From Actinomycetota bacterium (GTDB lineage Bacteria > Actinomycetota > Actinomycetes > Streptosporangiales > Streptosporangiaceae): a stretch of DNA of 53,783 nt. The notes beneath the pieces were generated by a model. The model had not been told where the DNA came from, made no database searches, and saw only the letters and a list, made by a program, of their open reading frames with translations. The stretch covers positions 1-53,783 of the forward strand of contig DAHVAR010000218.1 of NCBI GenBank assembly GCA_027314515.1, read 5' to 3'. A program made the position numbers and the translations under genes. Below, piece by piece: positions 44,501 to 52,214 of this stretch; the first letter of the stretch is position 1; each line of letters begins with the position of its first letter.

Positions 44501-45450
44501 TCGGGCGGGCTGCTGCCAGGGCCGACGGGCGGTGACACGCCGTTGCCGGTCGCGACGAAGATCCTGCCGGGTCCGTCAGACATCAGCCCGCTGCCAGACT
44601 GCCAGATGCCCGCCTGGTTGTCGGTCAGGCCCGCCTCATCGGTCCACAATGTGAGGTGCCTGGTCGTGGTGCTCACCCCGGCCACGTAGCCCGAGTACGG
44701 CAAGAAGTCGCAGTAAGCGCCGAAGGCCATGTACACCGTGCCGCCCAGCAGCAGCAACCCGGGCCGCTGCCGTTCGGCCAGCGGATCGAAGGACGTGCCC
44801 GGCACGTTGACCGGCGAGCCCTGAATGGAGACCGGCCAGCCCGGCAGGAAGCTCCCGTTACTCAGGCTCATCGCATACGTGTACACATGCGGCTGCGCGA
44901 CCGACGGCCCGTTGTCGACGACCGCGGTCAGGTAGATCGCGCTAGTCGCCGGATCGTAAACCGGCGTGCTTGTCACGCCGATCGACGGCGTCAGGTCGGT
45001 GCACCCGGTCGAGGTATAAGGCTCCGGCTTGCCGAGGTAGCGCGACCACTCCACTGCACCAGTCACGGCGTTCAGGCCGTACACATGATTAGTCTCAGTC
45101 GCGACCACCAGCATGTTGCCGACAACAAGGGGCTGAGCATAGATCTCGCCATTCAGATGCGCGGTGAACAACTGGCCGAAGTCGGCGCCGCCGACCGGGC
45201 CGCCGTCACTGGCCGGAGCCAGGCCCGGCTCGTCCGGATCCCAGCCGGCACGCAAGTTGTTCAGCGAAGCCGTCACGTCACCCGCGCTCACTGATGCAGG
45301 CGACGACGAGGCCACTGCGGCGCGCGCAGCACCAGCCCCGGCAACCGTCGCTGCCGCCATGGCGCTTGCGGCCAGCGAAAGCGCCGTCAGCACCGCCCAA
45401 TGACGCAACCGCCGGCCAGCGCCGTCGTGCCCAACGTAGTACTCACGCAT
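41578..45450 (-). CDS. secreted propeller and tandem lectin-fold protein
   Basis: About 1290 residues from ATG 45450. A signal peptide (HWAVLTALSLAASAMAAATVAGAGA) is followed by a PQQ-like beta-propeller (about 60-560, with AQPLVVGNMLVVATETNHVYGLNAVTG and VYVGTNDGTVLAFGSPD). A group of Ig-like ASPM/HYDIN-type domains (about 560-900) comes next, with VSFGTVPVGKP and LNFGSAQLGSRSSRTIVITNAG. Two legume-lectin-like sandwich domains end the protein (GGGWTLNGSAAMSG..GGLTLGLLNAQ and GGGWSFNGTAQMSG..DGLTFALLNPATS). It should bind surface or environmental glycans. A longer start (ATG 45519) is possible. GH76 sequence lies just upstream here and in copy 1. Confidence 0.85.
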   Translation of the reverse strand: MREYYVGHDGAGRRLRHWAVLTALSLAASAMAAATVAGAGAARAAVASSSPASVSAGDVTASLNNLRAGWDPDEPGLAPASDGGPVGGADFGQLFTAHLNGEIYAQPLVVGNMLVVATETNHVYGLNAVTGAVEWSRYLGKPEPYTSTGCTDLTPSIGVTSTPVYDPATSAIYLTAVVDNGPSVAQPHVYTYAMSLSNGSFLPGWPVSIQGSPVNVPGTSFDPLAERQRPGLLLLGGTVYMAFGAYCDFLPYSGYVAGVSTTTRHLTLWTDEAGLTDNQAGIWQSGSGLMSDGPGRIFVATGNGVSPPVGPGSSPPEQLGDAVVRLDIGSNGTLTPTDFFSPADAPTLDSEDQDFGSGGPVGLPFGTASYPDLLVQAGKDGRVFLLDRNNLGGRSQGPGGTDGDLSMTGPFGGQWSHPAAFGPAASVSAATSDDFVYYVGRNDVMRYLQFGENSSGTPVLTDVANSSTTFAFGSGAPVVTSNGDDPASAVVWEVSAAGAASSIDAFDAVPPSTCAAAAPCQMTPIWSAPIGTAAKFTIPATANGRVYVGTNDGTVLAFGSPDAAPLTGSPVSFGTVPVGKPRFVTATLTAAAAVTVTGLSAVQPDGSAPFQVRAASVGGNQVTFPVALSAGEKLAVRLRFAPSVPGGVTGALQVATTAPNFPVVSVGLAGQGTAPGLQASAAAVSFPPTPRGLDPGQVVMLTNDSTVRERVRATTAPAAPFLASLPRDGTLVRPGQSLAVTVSFRPEVTGRRRSAFSIRTSGGYRLTVYLKGSGIAAVGRMRVRRHVLNFGSAQLGSRSSRTIVITNAGNLPATITGASGPADPFGAQVGSVTGVPLNPGYQLRVPVTFTPTSTGAVTADYVVRWRDAAGAHSLTVQLSGTGVPASGGHTPVVPAGGGWTLNGSAAMSGQTLKLTSARKQQAGSAVYAVPESAGSLTAGFTAAVGGDGGLTLGLLNAQDSSPSSLGRSGGQLGMGGLSGIAVTLATGRFAHDPARDFAGIAVSSRSGLRYVATTTHIPNLATGSYRVRVVVRGPRVRLYIAGQQVLAASLSRAEIPAQVRVAFTGGTGGSAGSQAVTGVAVSAGSQALPAPGGGWSFNGTAQMSGSSSELTRAARDEAGSVVYPAAVPTSGLTVSFTAQLSGGSGADGLTFALLNPATSTATSVGGDGSSDGFAGLGGIAVGLDTDNARGVGVNSNYAYIASGAVGSTQLSFVLRAQAIPPLRVGPNQVTVQIMPGSGGADIITVWLDGGQIMQQSVTGVPSTALLAFTGGTGARTDVHLVRDIAISATG

Positions 45451-45662
45451 TTTCGGCTTCGCTTTCAAAGCGGCACGCAGTGCACGGCCGCGCGGGGAGT
45501 TAAGGAGACGGCCGTACATGCATATGACGCGAACAAGCCATCGCGGGTTCACAGGCTCAACGGGCACAGTAAAGAGAGCAACCCGCAGCACCCGCAGCCG
45601 GATCCGCCGAACCGACTGCGCTGACAACTGCCAGCGGGCCAGCAGCAGCGGCAAGCCCGCGC

Positions 45663-45766
45663 TCAGCTGCCGACGGCGAGCGGCACGGCGGCGTTCAGGA
45701 CGTCCAGCGCCGAGCTTTGCCGGCTGGCGTCCGCGTAGTCGAACGGGCCTGCCCAGTGCAGGCCGA
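45663..45766 (-). pseudogene. GH76 C-terminal fragment (copy 2)
   Basis: The minus strand encodes GLHWAGPFDYADASRQSSAL..VLNAAVPLAVGS and a stop. This matches the last 33 residues of the intact GH76 enzyme, differing mainly in the last few. The match ends abruptly at 45766, where the epimerase fragment begins. No catalytic residues are left. Confidence 0.92.
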
Positions 45767-45767
45767 C

Positions 45768-46097
45768 GGCGCCAACCGCTGGCCCGCCGTCCACACCCTG
45801 GACGCCGCGCGGCTGTTCCGGCTCGCGCTGGAATCCGCGCCGGCCGGCTCGCTGCTGCACGGCGTGGCCGACGAAGGCGTGCCGTTCCGGGAGTTCGCTG
45901 AGGCCATCGCTCGCAATCTGGGCGTCCCGGCAGTCAGCGTCGCGCCCGACGACGCGGCCAGGCACTTCGGCTTCCTCGGCATGTTCGCCGCCGCGGACAA
46001 CCCCGCCTGAAGTGCGCTGACGCAGCAGTGGCTGGGCTGGGAACTGGCCCAGCCGGGGCCGATCGCCGACCTCGACGACGGGCACTACTTCGCCTAG
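45768..46097 (+). pseudogene. 3' fragment of an NAD-dependent epimerase/dehydratase gene
   Basis: GANRWPAVHTLDAARLFRLALE and SLLHGVADEGVPFREFAEAIAR match the substrate-domain half of SDR-type epimerase-like oxidoreductases. The NAD-binding Rossmann half and catalytic YxxxK are missing. A TGA at 46008-46010 interrupts the frame, after which SALTQQWLGWELAQPGPIAD and DLDDGHYFA continue the family sequence to a TAG. Confidence 0.8.
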
Positions 46098-46136
46098 CCA
46101 CCCTCGAGCCGTCTCCGAGGCTGCCACGCCGTGCTG

Positions 46137-46700
46137 CTAGTCCTCCCTGGCCAGCGTGGCAACTTCGAGCTGGCTGATCATCGGGCCGAGCAGGTCGTTC
46201 AGCTCCCGGACCACCCGCGGCGACCGCCCGGCGCGCTGTCCCCGGTGCATCGTCGGCCGGCCCGGCCGGGGCAGGTGGCAGCCGGTCAAGAGGAACGGGA
46301 GCCTGGATGATGAGCGAGGCACGCAGGTGCGGGGCTCTGGTCAGGTCCTGCTGAGACGGCGGGGCGTACTGGCCGAACAGCTGCGGCCAGTCCCGCCGGC
46401 CGCGGTCGCGGCACCGCGCCCTGGTCCGGCTCAGCTCTGCTGGCCACGGCGCCACCACGCTCACCGCGCGGATCAGGCCGCCGTCCCACGGGCTGCTGAG
46501 GCACGTCGCAGCGGTGATCCGCCGGTGCCAGCGGACGTACGGTGGCGTCAGCGAGGTGGCCAGCCGCCACGCGGTGAGGTGAACGGCACCGGGCTTATGT
46601 CATCGCGGACCTCGGTGCCGTAGCGGCTGAGCCGGTCCGGAGCGTGCTCGCGGTCATATCCGTCGTCACGCCAGAAGACCAGCGGCGCTGCCAACGCTGC
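46137..46700 (-). pseudogene. multi-frameshifted gene of unknown family
   Basis: Read across three frames the minus strand gives a coherent protein: AAPLVFWRDDGYDREHAPDRL and RYGTEVRDDISPVPFT, then TAWRLATSLTPPYVRWHRR and SPWDGGLIRAVSVVAPWPAEL, then WPQLFGQYAPPSQQDLTR and HLRASLIIQAPVPLD, and last RVVRELNDLLGPMISQLEVA with a stop. The residue choice looks like real protein rather than a shadow. I do not recognise the family. Confidence 0.5.
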
Positions 46701-46781
46701 AACCTCCGTGCCAGACGTCTGTCATCGACGACCTTTCCGCCGGTGTCTCCTCAGTTCGCCGCCTCCTGAGACAGAACCGCC

Positions 46782-47416
46782 GCCCGAACCGTTCGCATCG
46801 CGGTAGAACGGGACCCGCGGCTCGCTGCGCGGCTGCGGCGGCGCTTCAGCGACGAGCCGAACGTCCGGATAGTCGAAGACGACATGCGGACGATGCCGCT
46901 GCCGCGGCGGGACTTCCTGGTCGTGGCCAATCCCCCGTTCTCGCTCACCACGGCCTTGTGCCGGCGGCTGCTGGGCGATCCGGCCGTCCCGTTCGTCGGC
47001 GCCGAATTGACTGTGCAGTGGGGCGCTGCCCGCTGGCTGACCGCCCAGCGACCCCGTGACGCGGAGGCTGCGTGGTGGGGAGCCCGTTACCAGATACATA
47101 TGGCCCGGGCGCTCAGCCCGGCGGAGTTCGTGCCGCCGCCGCGCGTGCACGCCGCCTGGCTGTCAGTGCGACCCCGGCCCGTGCCCGTCTCTCCGCGCGC
47201 GGCCAGCGCAGCCTGCAGGCGATCCTCACTGCGGCCTACCGCCAGCCTGCGGCCCGAACCGACATCACGCTCGCCGACCGCAGGCTACTGCTGCTCCGGG
47301 CTGGCCTCGATCCGGCGGCTCCCGTCGCTCAGGTGACCGCGGACCAGTGGCACCGGCTCGCGGTACTGCTCGGCGGCTGGAAGCCCGCCAGGCCAGCCGG
47401 CTCACCGCTCTCATGA
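46782..47416 (+). pseudogene. fragment of an Erm-type 23S rRNA adenine N6-methyltransferase gene
   Basis: VRIAVERDPRLAARLRRRF and VRIVEDDMRT.. carry the second part of the SAM-binding fold. VVANPPFSLTTALCRRLL is the catalytic N-P-P-F motif of Erm/KsgA methylases. WGAARWLTAQRPRDAEAAWW and ALSPAEFVPPPRVHAAWLSV continue it. A frameshift near 47190 then puts GQRSLQAILTAAYRQPAAR and TADQWHRLAVLLGG into another frame. The first SAM-binding motif (GxGxG) is missing, so the product would be inactive. Confidence 0.78.
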
Positions 47417-47435
47417 CGCGTGCAGGGCTAACCAG

Positions 47436-47500
47436 CGGTTAGGCTCACGCCGATGGCAAACGATCATGGCGTTTCACGCTCATCCGGACGACGAGGTGCT
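47436..47500 (+). pseudogene. PIG-L gene 5' fragment with its promoter box (copy 2)
   Basis: Sixty-five bases match 37718-37781, including the TAGGCT box, the ATG and the codons for the HAHPDDEV segment. One base is inserted after the second codon and two are substituted, so the frame is broken. The rest of PIG-L and the secreted repeat gene are missing; ccsB follows 30 bases later. Confidence 0.92.
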
Positions 47501-47530
47501 CTGAGTGACGCCGCGGCGCCTGTCGTCGGC

Positions 47531-48700
47531 TCAGCTCATCCCGGCGTAGGAGTGCAGGCCGGTGATCCACAGGTTGACGCCGATCACGTTGAACATCAGG
47601 CAGGAGAAAGCGGCCAGGTGGATCCAGCCAGCACGCCGGCCGCGCCAGCCCGCCGTCGCCCTGGCGTGCAAGAACATGGCGTAGACCACCCAGGTGATGA
47701 ACGACCAGGTCTCCTTCGGATCCCAGCCCCAGTAGCGGCCCCAGGCGTGGTCGGCCCAGATGGCTCCCGCCATGACGCCGAAGGTCCAGACCGGGAACCC
47801 GAACAGCACGCTGCGGTAGGACAGGCGGTCCAGGATGGCGGGCACCGGCAGGTGCTCCCAGATGCCCGCCGACCACGACGACTGGCCGGCCGCCAGACGG
47901 CGCTGGCTGCGGTCGGCCAGCAGGTACAGCGTGGTGACCACGGCGCCGAAGATGAACAAGCCGATGGCGACGATCATGGCCGTCACGTGGATCGCGATCC
48001 AGTAGGACTGCAGCGCCGGCACCAGCGAGCCGGCGGGCGTGTAGATCACCGTCAGGGCGATGCCGAGGGCGAACACCACGGGCAGCAGCACGAACAGGCC
48101 CATGTAGTAGGCCCGGTACCAGACGGAGGCCGCTATCAGCACCAGGACCGCCATGCAGGTGAACGCGCCGATGAACTCGTACATGTTGCCCCACGGCACC
48201 CGGCCCTCGGAGAGCCCGCGGGTAAGGATGGCCAGCAGGTGCAGGACAGCCCCGGTGCAGGTCAGGCCGAACCCGAGGCGTAGCCAGAAGCCAGACGGCC
48301 AGCGGCTGGCAGGTGCGTCGCCTGCCGGGCCGGCAGCGGGGCCGACGGCGGCAACGGAGGGCCGAGCGCCATTGGATAGCGGGCCTGCGTCAGCCGGCAG
48401 GGCCCCGTTAGCCGACAAGGCCGCGTTAGCCCGCAGCGACCCGTTTGCTGCCGCCCGCTTGGCCGGCGCTGACCGGCCGCCCGCCCCCGCCGTCACCAGC
48501 TCCGGTGCCGCCGCCAGGCCAGCAGCAGCCAGGTCAGCAGCAGCCAGGTCGGGCGCTGCCGCGCCGGCAACGCCGGCCAGGACCCGGTGCCTGGCGAAAG
48601 CGAAGTCGGACGCATAGCACAGCATCGCCAGCGCGTACAGAATCACCGTGCTGAGCAGCAGCCCGTTGCTGGTGTCAGCCAGGGTCGTGTTTACGGGCAT
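47531..48700 (-). CDS. ccsB: cytochrome c biogenesis protein CcsB/CcsA (heme handling)
   Basis: A 389-residue polytopic membrane protein of the system II cytochrome c maturation complex. It works with ResB (Ccs1) to deliver heme to apocytochromes outside the membrane. The Trp-rich heme-binding loop is WGRYWGWDPKETWSFITW, with conserved His in the flanking helices (AIHVTAMIV, GLHSYAG). An Ala-rich hydrophilic segment of about 100 residues is inserted after the first helix. ATG 48700 has GAGG 5 nt upstream. The gene follows resB by 7 bases in the same operon. Confidence 0.94.
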   Translation of the reverse strand: MPVNTTLADTSNGLLLSTVILYALAMLCYASDFAFARHRVLAGVAGAAAPDLAAADLAAAGLAAAPELVTAGAGGRSAPAKRAAANGSLRANAALSANGALPADAGPLSNGARPSVAAVGPAAGPAGDAPASRWPSGFWLRLGFGLTCTGAVLHLLAILTRGLSEGRVPWGNMYEFIGAFTCMAVLVLIAASVWYRAYYMGLFVLLPVVFALGIALTVIYTPAGSLVPALQSYWIAIHVTAMIVAIGLFIFGAVVTTLYLLADRSQRRLAAGQSSWSAGIWEHLPVPAILDRLSYRSVLFGFPVWTFGVMAGAIWADHAWGRYWGWDPKETWSFITWVVYAMFLHARATAGWRGRRAGWIHLAAFSCLMFNVIGVNLWITGLHSYAGMS

Positions 48701-48707
48701 CTGAGCC

Positions 48708-50675
48708 TCACTCTTCCTCTGGGCCGGCGAGCATCTCTGGGTTCGCGGCAGCCGCCGCTGCGGTCGTGGTCGCGGTCTCGGCCACAGTCGCGGTCTTAGC
48801 CGCCGCCGCTGCGGTCGTGGTCGCGGCCACAGTCGCGGCCGCGGTCTCGGTATCACCCTCGGCGGTAATGGCAGTGGCCGCAGCCGCAACCGCGACCGGC
48901 GATGCGGGCCGGGTGGAAGGCTTGCCGCGTTCCCGGTCGTCAGCGTCTTCCGGCGCGTCCGCCGTGCCGTCTGCGACCTGGCGGGCCTGCATCGCGCGGC
49001 CGTCGTGCTCGGCCCGCAGCAGCCGGGTGAGCTCGGCGAATTCGTTCTCGAACCCGCCGGCCGCATCCGACCGGGCCAGCCCGCCGAGGCTGACCGTGGT
49101 GCCGCCGTCCGGGCCGGCCGCAGCGCGCACGAACACCCGGCGGCGCCGGATCAGGAACGACAGGATCAGCCCGGCGAGGGCCACGATTCCGGAGATGAGC
49201 GCCGGCAACTGGCCGGGGTCGTAGGTAATGGCCAGGCTCACCCACTGCTGGTAGCCGAGGTAGGTGATGCTCCCGGCTCCGCCGGGCAGCTTCTCGGTCT
49301 GGCCCGCGCTGAGCGGCCGCGGCGTGATCGGCAGCTGCTTCAGGCCCTTGGTGTCCAGCGTGTAAACCGACTGCGGCTGCCCCGAGTTCATGCCGAGGTT
49401 GCCCTTGAAGGCGACCAGGCTGACCCGCGGGCTCAGCGGGGCGGGGAACGCCGACTGGAGCTGGCCGTTCTGGTCCACCGCGCTCGGCAGGAACACGCCG
49501 GCGAAGCCGAGCTGGTAAGGCTGCGCGTCGGGCACCTTGACGACGCCCTCGGAGGTCAGCGTCATCTGCTGGACCGGGATGAACGGCACCGGGCCGTCCC
49601 ATGCCACCTTGCCGGCGCCGTCAGTGACCTTGAATATCGGCGCGTAGCCGTGCCCGATCAGGTAGATGCTGACGTTGTCGACGACCAGCGGGTGGTTGAC
49701 CGTGAGCATGTAGAACTTGGCCGGGCTACCGGGCCGCGCCTGGTACCTCATCCCCGCGTCGTAGGTGAGCGGCTGGTATAGCTGCGGGCCGGAGGTCACG
49801 TACGTGGCCCGGAAGCTCAGCAGGTTGATCGAGAACGGCTGCAGGTCAGTGGGACTGACGAGGCGGCCCGGATGGAACACGTCCAGGTCCGTAGGGGTGT
49901 TCGCGAAAGCCTGGCCGACGATCAGCAGGCGGTTGGCCTTGTAGCCCCAGATGCCGCCGACGCCCACCGAGAACAGCAGGGCCAGCAGCGCGATATGGAA
50001 GAGCAGGTTGCCCGCCTCGCGCAGGTACCCCTTCTCGGCCGAGACCCAGCCGTCGCCACGGTGCAGCCGGAACCGCCGGCGGGCGAGCAGGCCAGCGGCC
50101 GAGTCGAGCGCAGCGTCCGGAGTCAGGCCGGTGGCGTAGGTGGCGCTCGCGGGCAGCCGGGCCAGGTTCGTCGGCGCGCGCGGCGGCTTCTGCCGGGCCG
50201 AGCCGACCAGGCGGAACGCGCGCGGCAGCACGCAGCCCGCCAGCGAGGTGAACAACAGCAGGTAGATCGCCGCGAACCAGGGGGCCGCGAACACGTTGAA
50301 CAGCGACAGCCGGTTCAGGATCGGGGCCAGCGCCGGGTGCGCCTGGTAGTACTGGGTGACCGCGGCCGGGTCGATGCCTTCCTGCGGCAGCACCGATCCC
50401 GGCACGCTCGCCACGGCCAGCAGGAACAGCAGGATCAGCGCCGTGCGCATCGAGGTCAGCTGGCGCCAGATCCAGCGCAGCCAGCCGGCCCGCCCGAGCC
50501 GCCCGGCCAGCGGACGCCGGGTACCGGCACGCCCGGCACGGGGCCGGCCGCTGCCGGGACGCCCGGTACGGGGCCGCCCGGCGGGGGGGGCAAGGTCAGG
50601 CTCGGCGGCGCGGACCTCGCCGTCCGCGGACACTCCCGTCATCGCACCACCCTCGGGTGCCTTAGCAGCCGTCAT
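48708..50675 (-). CDS. resB: cytochrome c biogenesis protein ResB (Ccs1)
   Basis: A 655-residue system II protein. A basic Pro/Gly/Arg-rich N-terminus (RPRTGRPGSGRPRAGRAG) precedes the first membrane helices (SMRTALILLFLLAVASVPGS). The short signature EAGNLLFHIALLALLFSVG is in the third helix. A large external domain (about 230-500) and one last helix (LISGIVALAGLILSFLIRRRR) follow. The C-terminal 100 residues are Ala/Thr low-complexity, coded by 51-bp imperfect repeats. Its start overlaps the stop of the resA-like gene by ATGA. Confidence 0.95.
   Translation of the reverse strand: MTAAKAPEGGAMTGVSADGEVRAAEPDLAPPAGRPRTGRPGSGRPRAGRAGTRRPLAGRLGRAGWLRWIWRQLTSMRTALILLFLLAVASVPGSVLPQEGIDPAAVTQYYQAHPALAPILNRLSLFNVFAAPWFAAIYLLLFTSLAGCVLPRAFRLVGSARQKPPRAPTNLARLPASATYATGLTPDAALDSAAGLLARRRFRLHRGDGWVSAEKGYLREAGNLLFHIALLALLFSVGVGGIWGYKANRLLIVGQAFANTPTDLDVFHPGRLVSPTDLQPFSINLLSFRATYVTSGPQLYQPLTYDAGMRYQARPGSPAKFYMLTVNHPLVVDNVSIYLIGHGYAPIFKVTDGAGKVAWDGPVPFIPVQQMTLTSEGVVKVPDAQPYQLGFAGVFLPSAVDQNGQLQSAFPAPLSPRVSLVAFKGNLGMNSGQPQSVYTLDTKGLKQLPITPRPLSAGQTEKLPGGAGSITYLGYQQWVSLAITYDPGQLPALISGIVALAGLILSFLIRRRRVFVRAAAGPDGGTTVSLGGLARSDAAGGFENEFAELTRLLRAEHDGRAMQARQVADGTADAPEDADDRERGKPSTRPASPVAVAAAATAITAEGDTETAAATVAATTTAAAAAKTATVAETATTTAAAAAANPEMLAGPEEE
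48752..48853. repeat. imperfect 51-bp tandem repeat in the resB 3' end
   Basis: The segment GCCGCCGCTGCGGTCGTGGT, with further matching bases, occurs at 48752 and again about 51 bases later at 48802-48803. It encodes the Ala/Thr/Val-rich tail of ResB. Repeat number probably varies between strains. Confidence 0.7.
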
Positions 50676-51277
50676 GACTTCAGGCCGGCCACCTTCGTCA
50701 CCAGGTCCTTGAGCTCGGCGTAGGTAGAGGCACCGAAGATCCGGGCGGCGATCCTGCCGTTGCGGTCGATGATCAGCGTGGTCGGGATGGCCGCCGGCGG
50801 CACCGTGCTGTGGAATTCCAGCGCGATCTCGTCGTTCGGATCGTTGAGGCTCGGATAGCTAACGTTGAAATTCTGCATGAACGCCAGCGCCGCGGCTGGC
50901 TCGTCGCGGATGTCGACGCCGACGAACCTCACGCCGTCGGGCTCCAGCTGGCGCGCGAGGGTGCCAAGGGCCGGGGCTTCGGCGCGGCACGGGTCGCACC
51001 AGGAGCCCCAGAAGTTCAGCACGATCGTCTTCCCCTTATAGGAGTCCAGGTTCAGCCGCTGCCCGGTGAGCGTGGTGCCGGACACATCCGGTGCCTGCGG
51101 CCGCTGGCCGACCTGGTAGAAGGTCGATTCGTAGGTGTGACCGACGAAACTCTGGCCGCTGCTCTGCGGAACGTTCGCCGCGATCGAGCCGCTGTCGCAT
51201 CCGGCCGTGACCAGAACGCCGAGCGCGGCCACGGCAGCACCGATCGCCATACGCGCGGGAACGGGCAGCCGGAACAC
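50672..51277 (-). CDS. resA: ResA/TlpA-like thiol-disulfide lipoprotein
   Basis: A 201-residue thioredoxin-fold protein that reduces apocytochrome c before heme attachment. The lipobox LVTAGC puts the lipidated Cys at residue 27. The redox motif is C94-D-P-C97 in FWGSWCDPCRAEAPAL. The cis-Pro is in AIPTTLIIDRNG. GTG 51277 has TAGGAGA upstream. Its stop overlaps the start of resB. In related operons ccdA, which supplies electrons to ResA, lies between these two genes; here it is missing. Confidence 0.93.
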   Translation of the reverse strand: MFRLPVPARMAIGAAVAALGVLVTAGCDSGSIAANVPQSSGQSFVGHTYESTFYQVGQRPQAPDVSGTTLTGQRLNLDSYKGKTIVLNFWGSWCDPCRAEAPALGTLARQLEPDGVRFVGVDIRDEPAAALAFMQNFNVSYPSLNDPNDEIALEFHSTVPPAAIPTTLIIDRNGRIAARIFGASTYAELKDLVTKVAGLKS

Positions 51278-51389
51278 TCGGATGATCTCCTACAGGCAGT
51301 AGTACCGGCCCCATTGTGCCGGATTACGTGCCGGCCGGTGACGCGGGGCCGGCGTTTGACGTGCTTCTCGGCTCACCCGCAGCTAGCCT

Positions 51390-52049
51390 TCAGGCTCCGG
51401 CGACCTGCCGCCGGCCGTCTCCGGAGGGGGCTGCGTAGCGCACCGCGGCCACCGCGCCGTCGCGGAAGGTCAGGCTAGTCACGCTGCCGAGGGCACATTC
51501 CCGGCGCCGCGGGTCGTGCCACATCCGGCGGTCCTCGACGAACCGCCGGGTGATCCAGATCGGCAACTGGTGGCTGACGCAGACCGCCTCATGGCCATCC
51601 GCGGCGAGCGCCGCGTCCCGCACCGCGGCCAGCACGCGGGCAACGACCTCACGGTACGGCTCACCCCACGACGGCCGGAACGGGTTCCGCAGGTACACCC
51701 AGTGGCGCGGCTGGCGCAGCGCGCCGTCACCGACCCCGAACCGCATCCCCTCGAAGTGATTCCACGGCTCGATCAGCCGTTCGTCGACGCCGGGCTCGAG
51801 GCCGAACTCAGCCGCGATCGGCTCCGCCGTCTCGAGCGCGCGCTGCAGCGGCGATGACCTCAGCACGGTCACGTCCCGCCCGGCCAGGTAGTCGGCGGCA
51901 GCCTTCGCCATGACCCGGCCGGCCTCAGACAGCTGGTATCCCGGCAAGCGGCCGTACAGCACGCGCTCGGGATTGTCCACCTCGCCATGGCGGACGAGAT
52001 GGACTATTGCGTTCGTGCCCGCAGGCAGCCTGCTCTCCCTAGTGCTCAT
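51390..52049 (-). CDS. histidine phosphatase superfamily protein (phosphoglycerate-mutase-like)
   Basis: A 219-residue enzyme. The phosphorylated His is in IVHLVRHGEVDNPERVLYGR, and SSPLQRALETAEPIA and EAVCVSHQLPIWITRR complete the family active site. The substrate is unknown; family members include phosphatases and mutases. TAGTGT (52064-52059, minus strand) would start transcription about 3 nt before ATG 52049, so the mRNA is nearly leaderless. The same gene lies upstream of the resA-ccdA-resB-ccsA operon in M. tuberculosis (Rv0525). Confidence 0.9.
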   Translation of the reverse strand: MSTRESRLPAGTNAIVHLVRHGEVDNPERVLYGRLPGYQLSEAGRVMAKAAADYLAGRDVTVLRSSPLQRALETAEPIAAEFGLEPGVDERLIEPWNHFEGMRFGVGDGALRQPRHWVYLRNPFRPSWGEPYREVVARVLAAVRDAALAADGHEAVCVSHQLPIWITRRFVEDRRMWHDPRRRECALGSVTSLTFRDGAVAAVRYAAPSGDGRRQVAGA

Positions 52050-52094
52050 CGCGCGCACACACTACCCGGTGAGGTCAGCTGATTTCGAGGTAGC

Positions 52095-52155
52095 TCACGG
52101 GCTTTGCACCGCGGCCGCCGGTCCTAGCCAGTGGACGCGATCGACGAACTTCCGC
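52095..52155 (-). pseudogene. 3' remnant of a DUF5615 gene
   Basis: The minus strand ends KFVDRVHWLGPAAAVQSP and a stop, closely matching EFADRIHWLGPAAEVQGP of the intact DUF5615 protein coded at 52.96-53.34 kb. The rest is lost. The VapBC-type module lies between remnant and intact gene. Confidence 0.85.
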
Positions 52156-52183
52156 AGGTGGGGCTGCCACACGGAATATGTGT

Positions 52184-52189
52184 TACACT
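52184..52189 (+). promoter_or_regulatory. -10 box TACACT for the second antitoxin gene
   Basis: TACACT lies within GTGTTACAC, a short palindrome that may be an operator. The GGAGGT ribosome binding site at 52205-52210 and the GTG start at 52215 follow, so this transcript has a short leader. Confidence 0.45.
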
Positions 52190-52214
52190 GATTACGTGCT
52201 GATAGGAGGTTCCG

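Larger units (their letters stand above)
41257..48700. repeat. tandem duplication unit, copy 2
   Basis: The order is HNH (remnant), propeller/lectin gene (intact), GH76 (remnant), variable stretch with epimerase, unknown and Erm fragments, PIG-L (remnant), ccsB (intact). All shared genes have the same order and strand as in copy 1. The secreted repeat gene has been deleted together with most of PIG-L. Confidence 0.75.

Noticed and set aside
46884-47336. Erm-like frame as a working resistance gene
   Set aside because: The first SAM-binding motif is missing and the C-terminal part lies in another frame.
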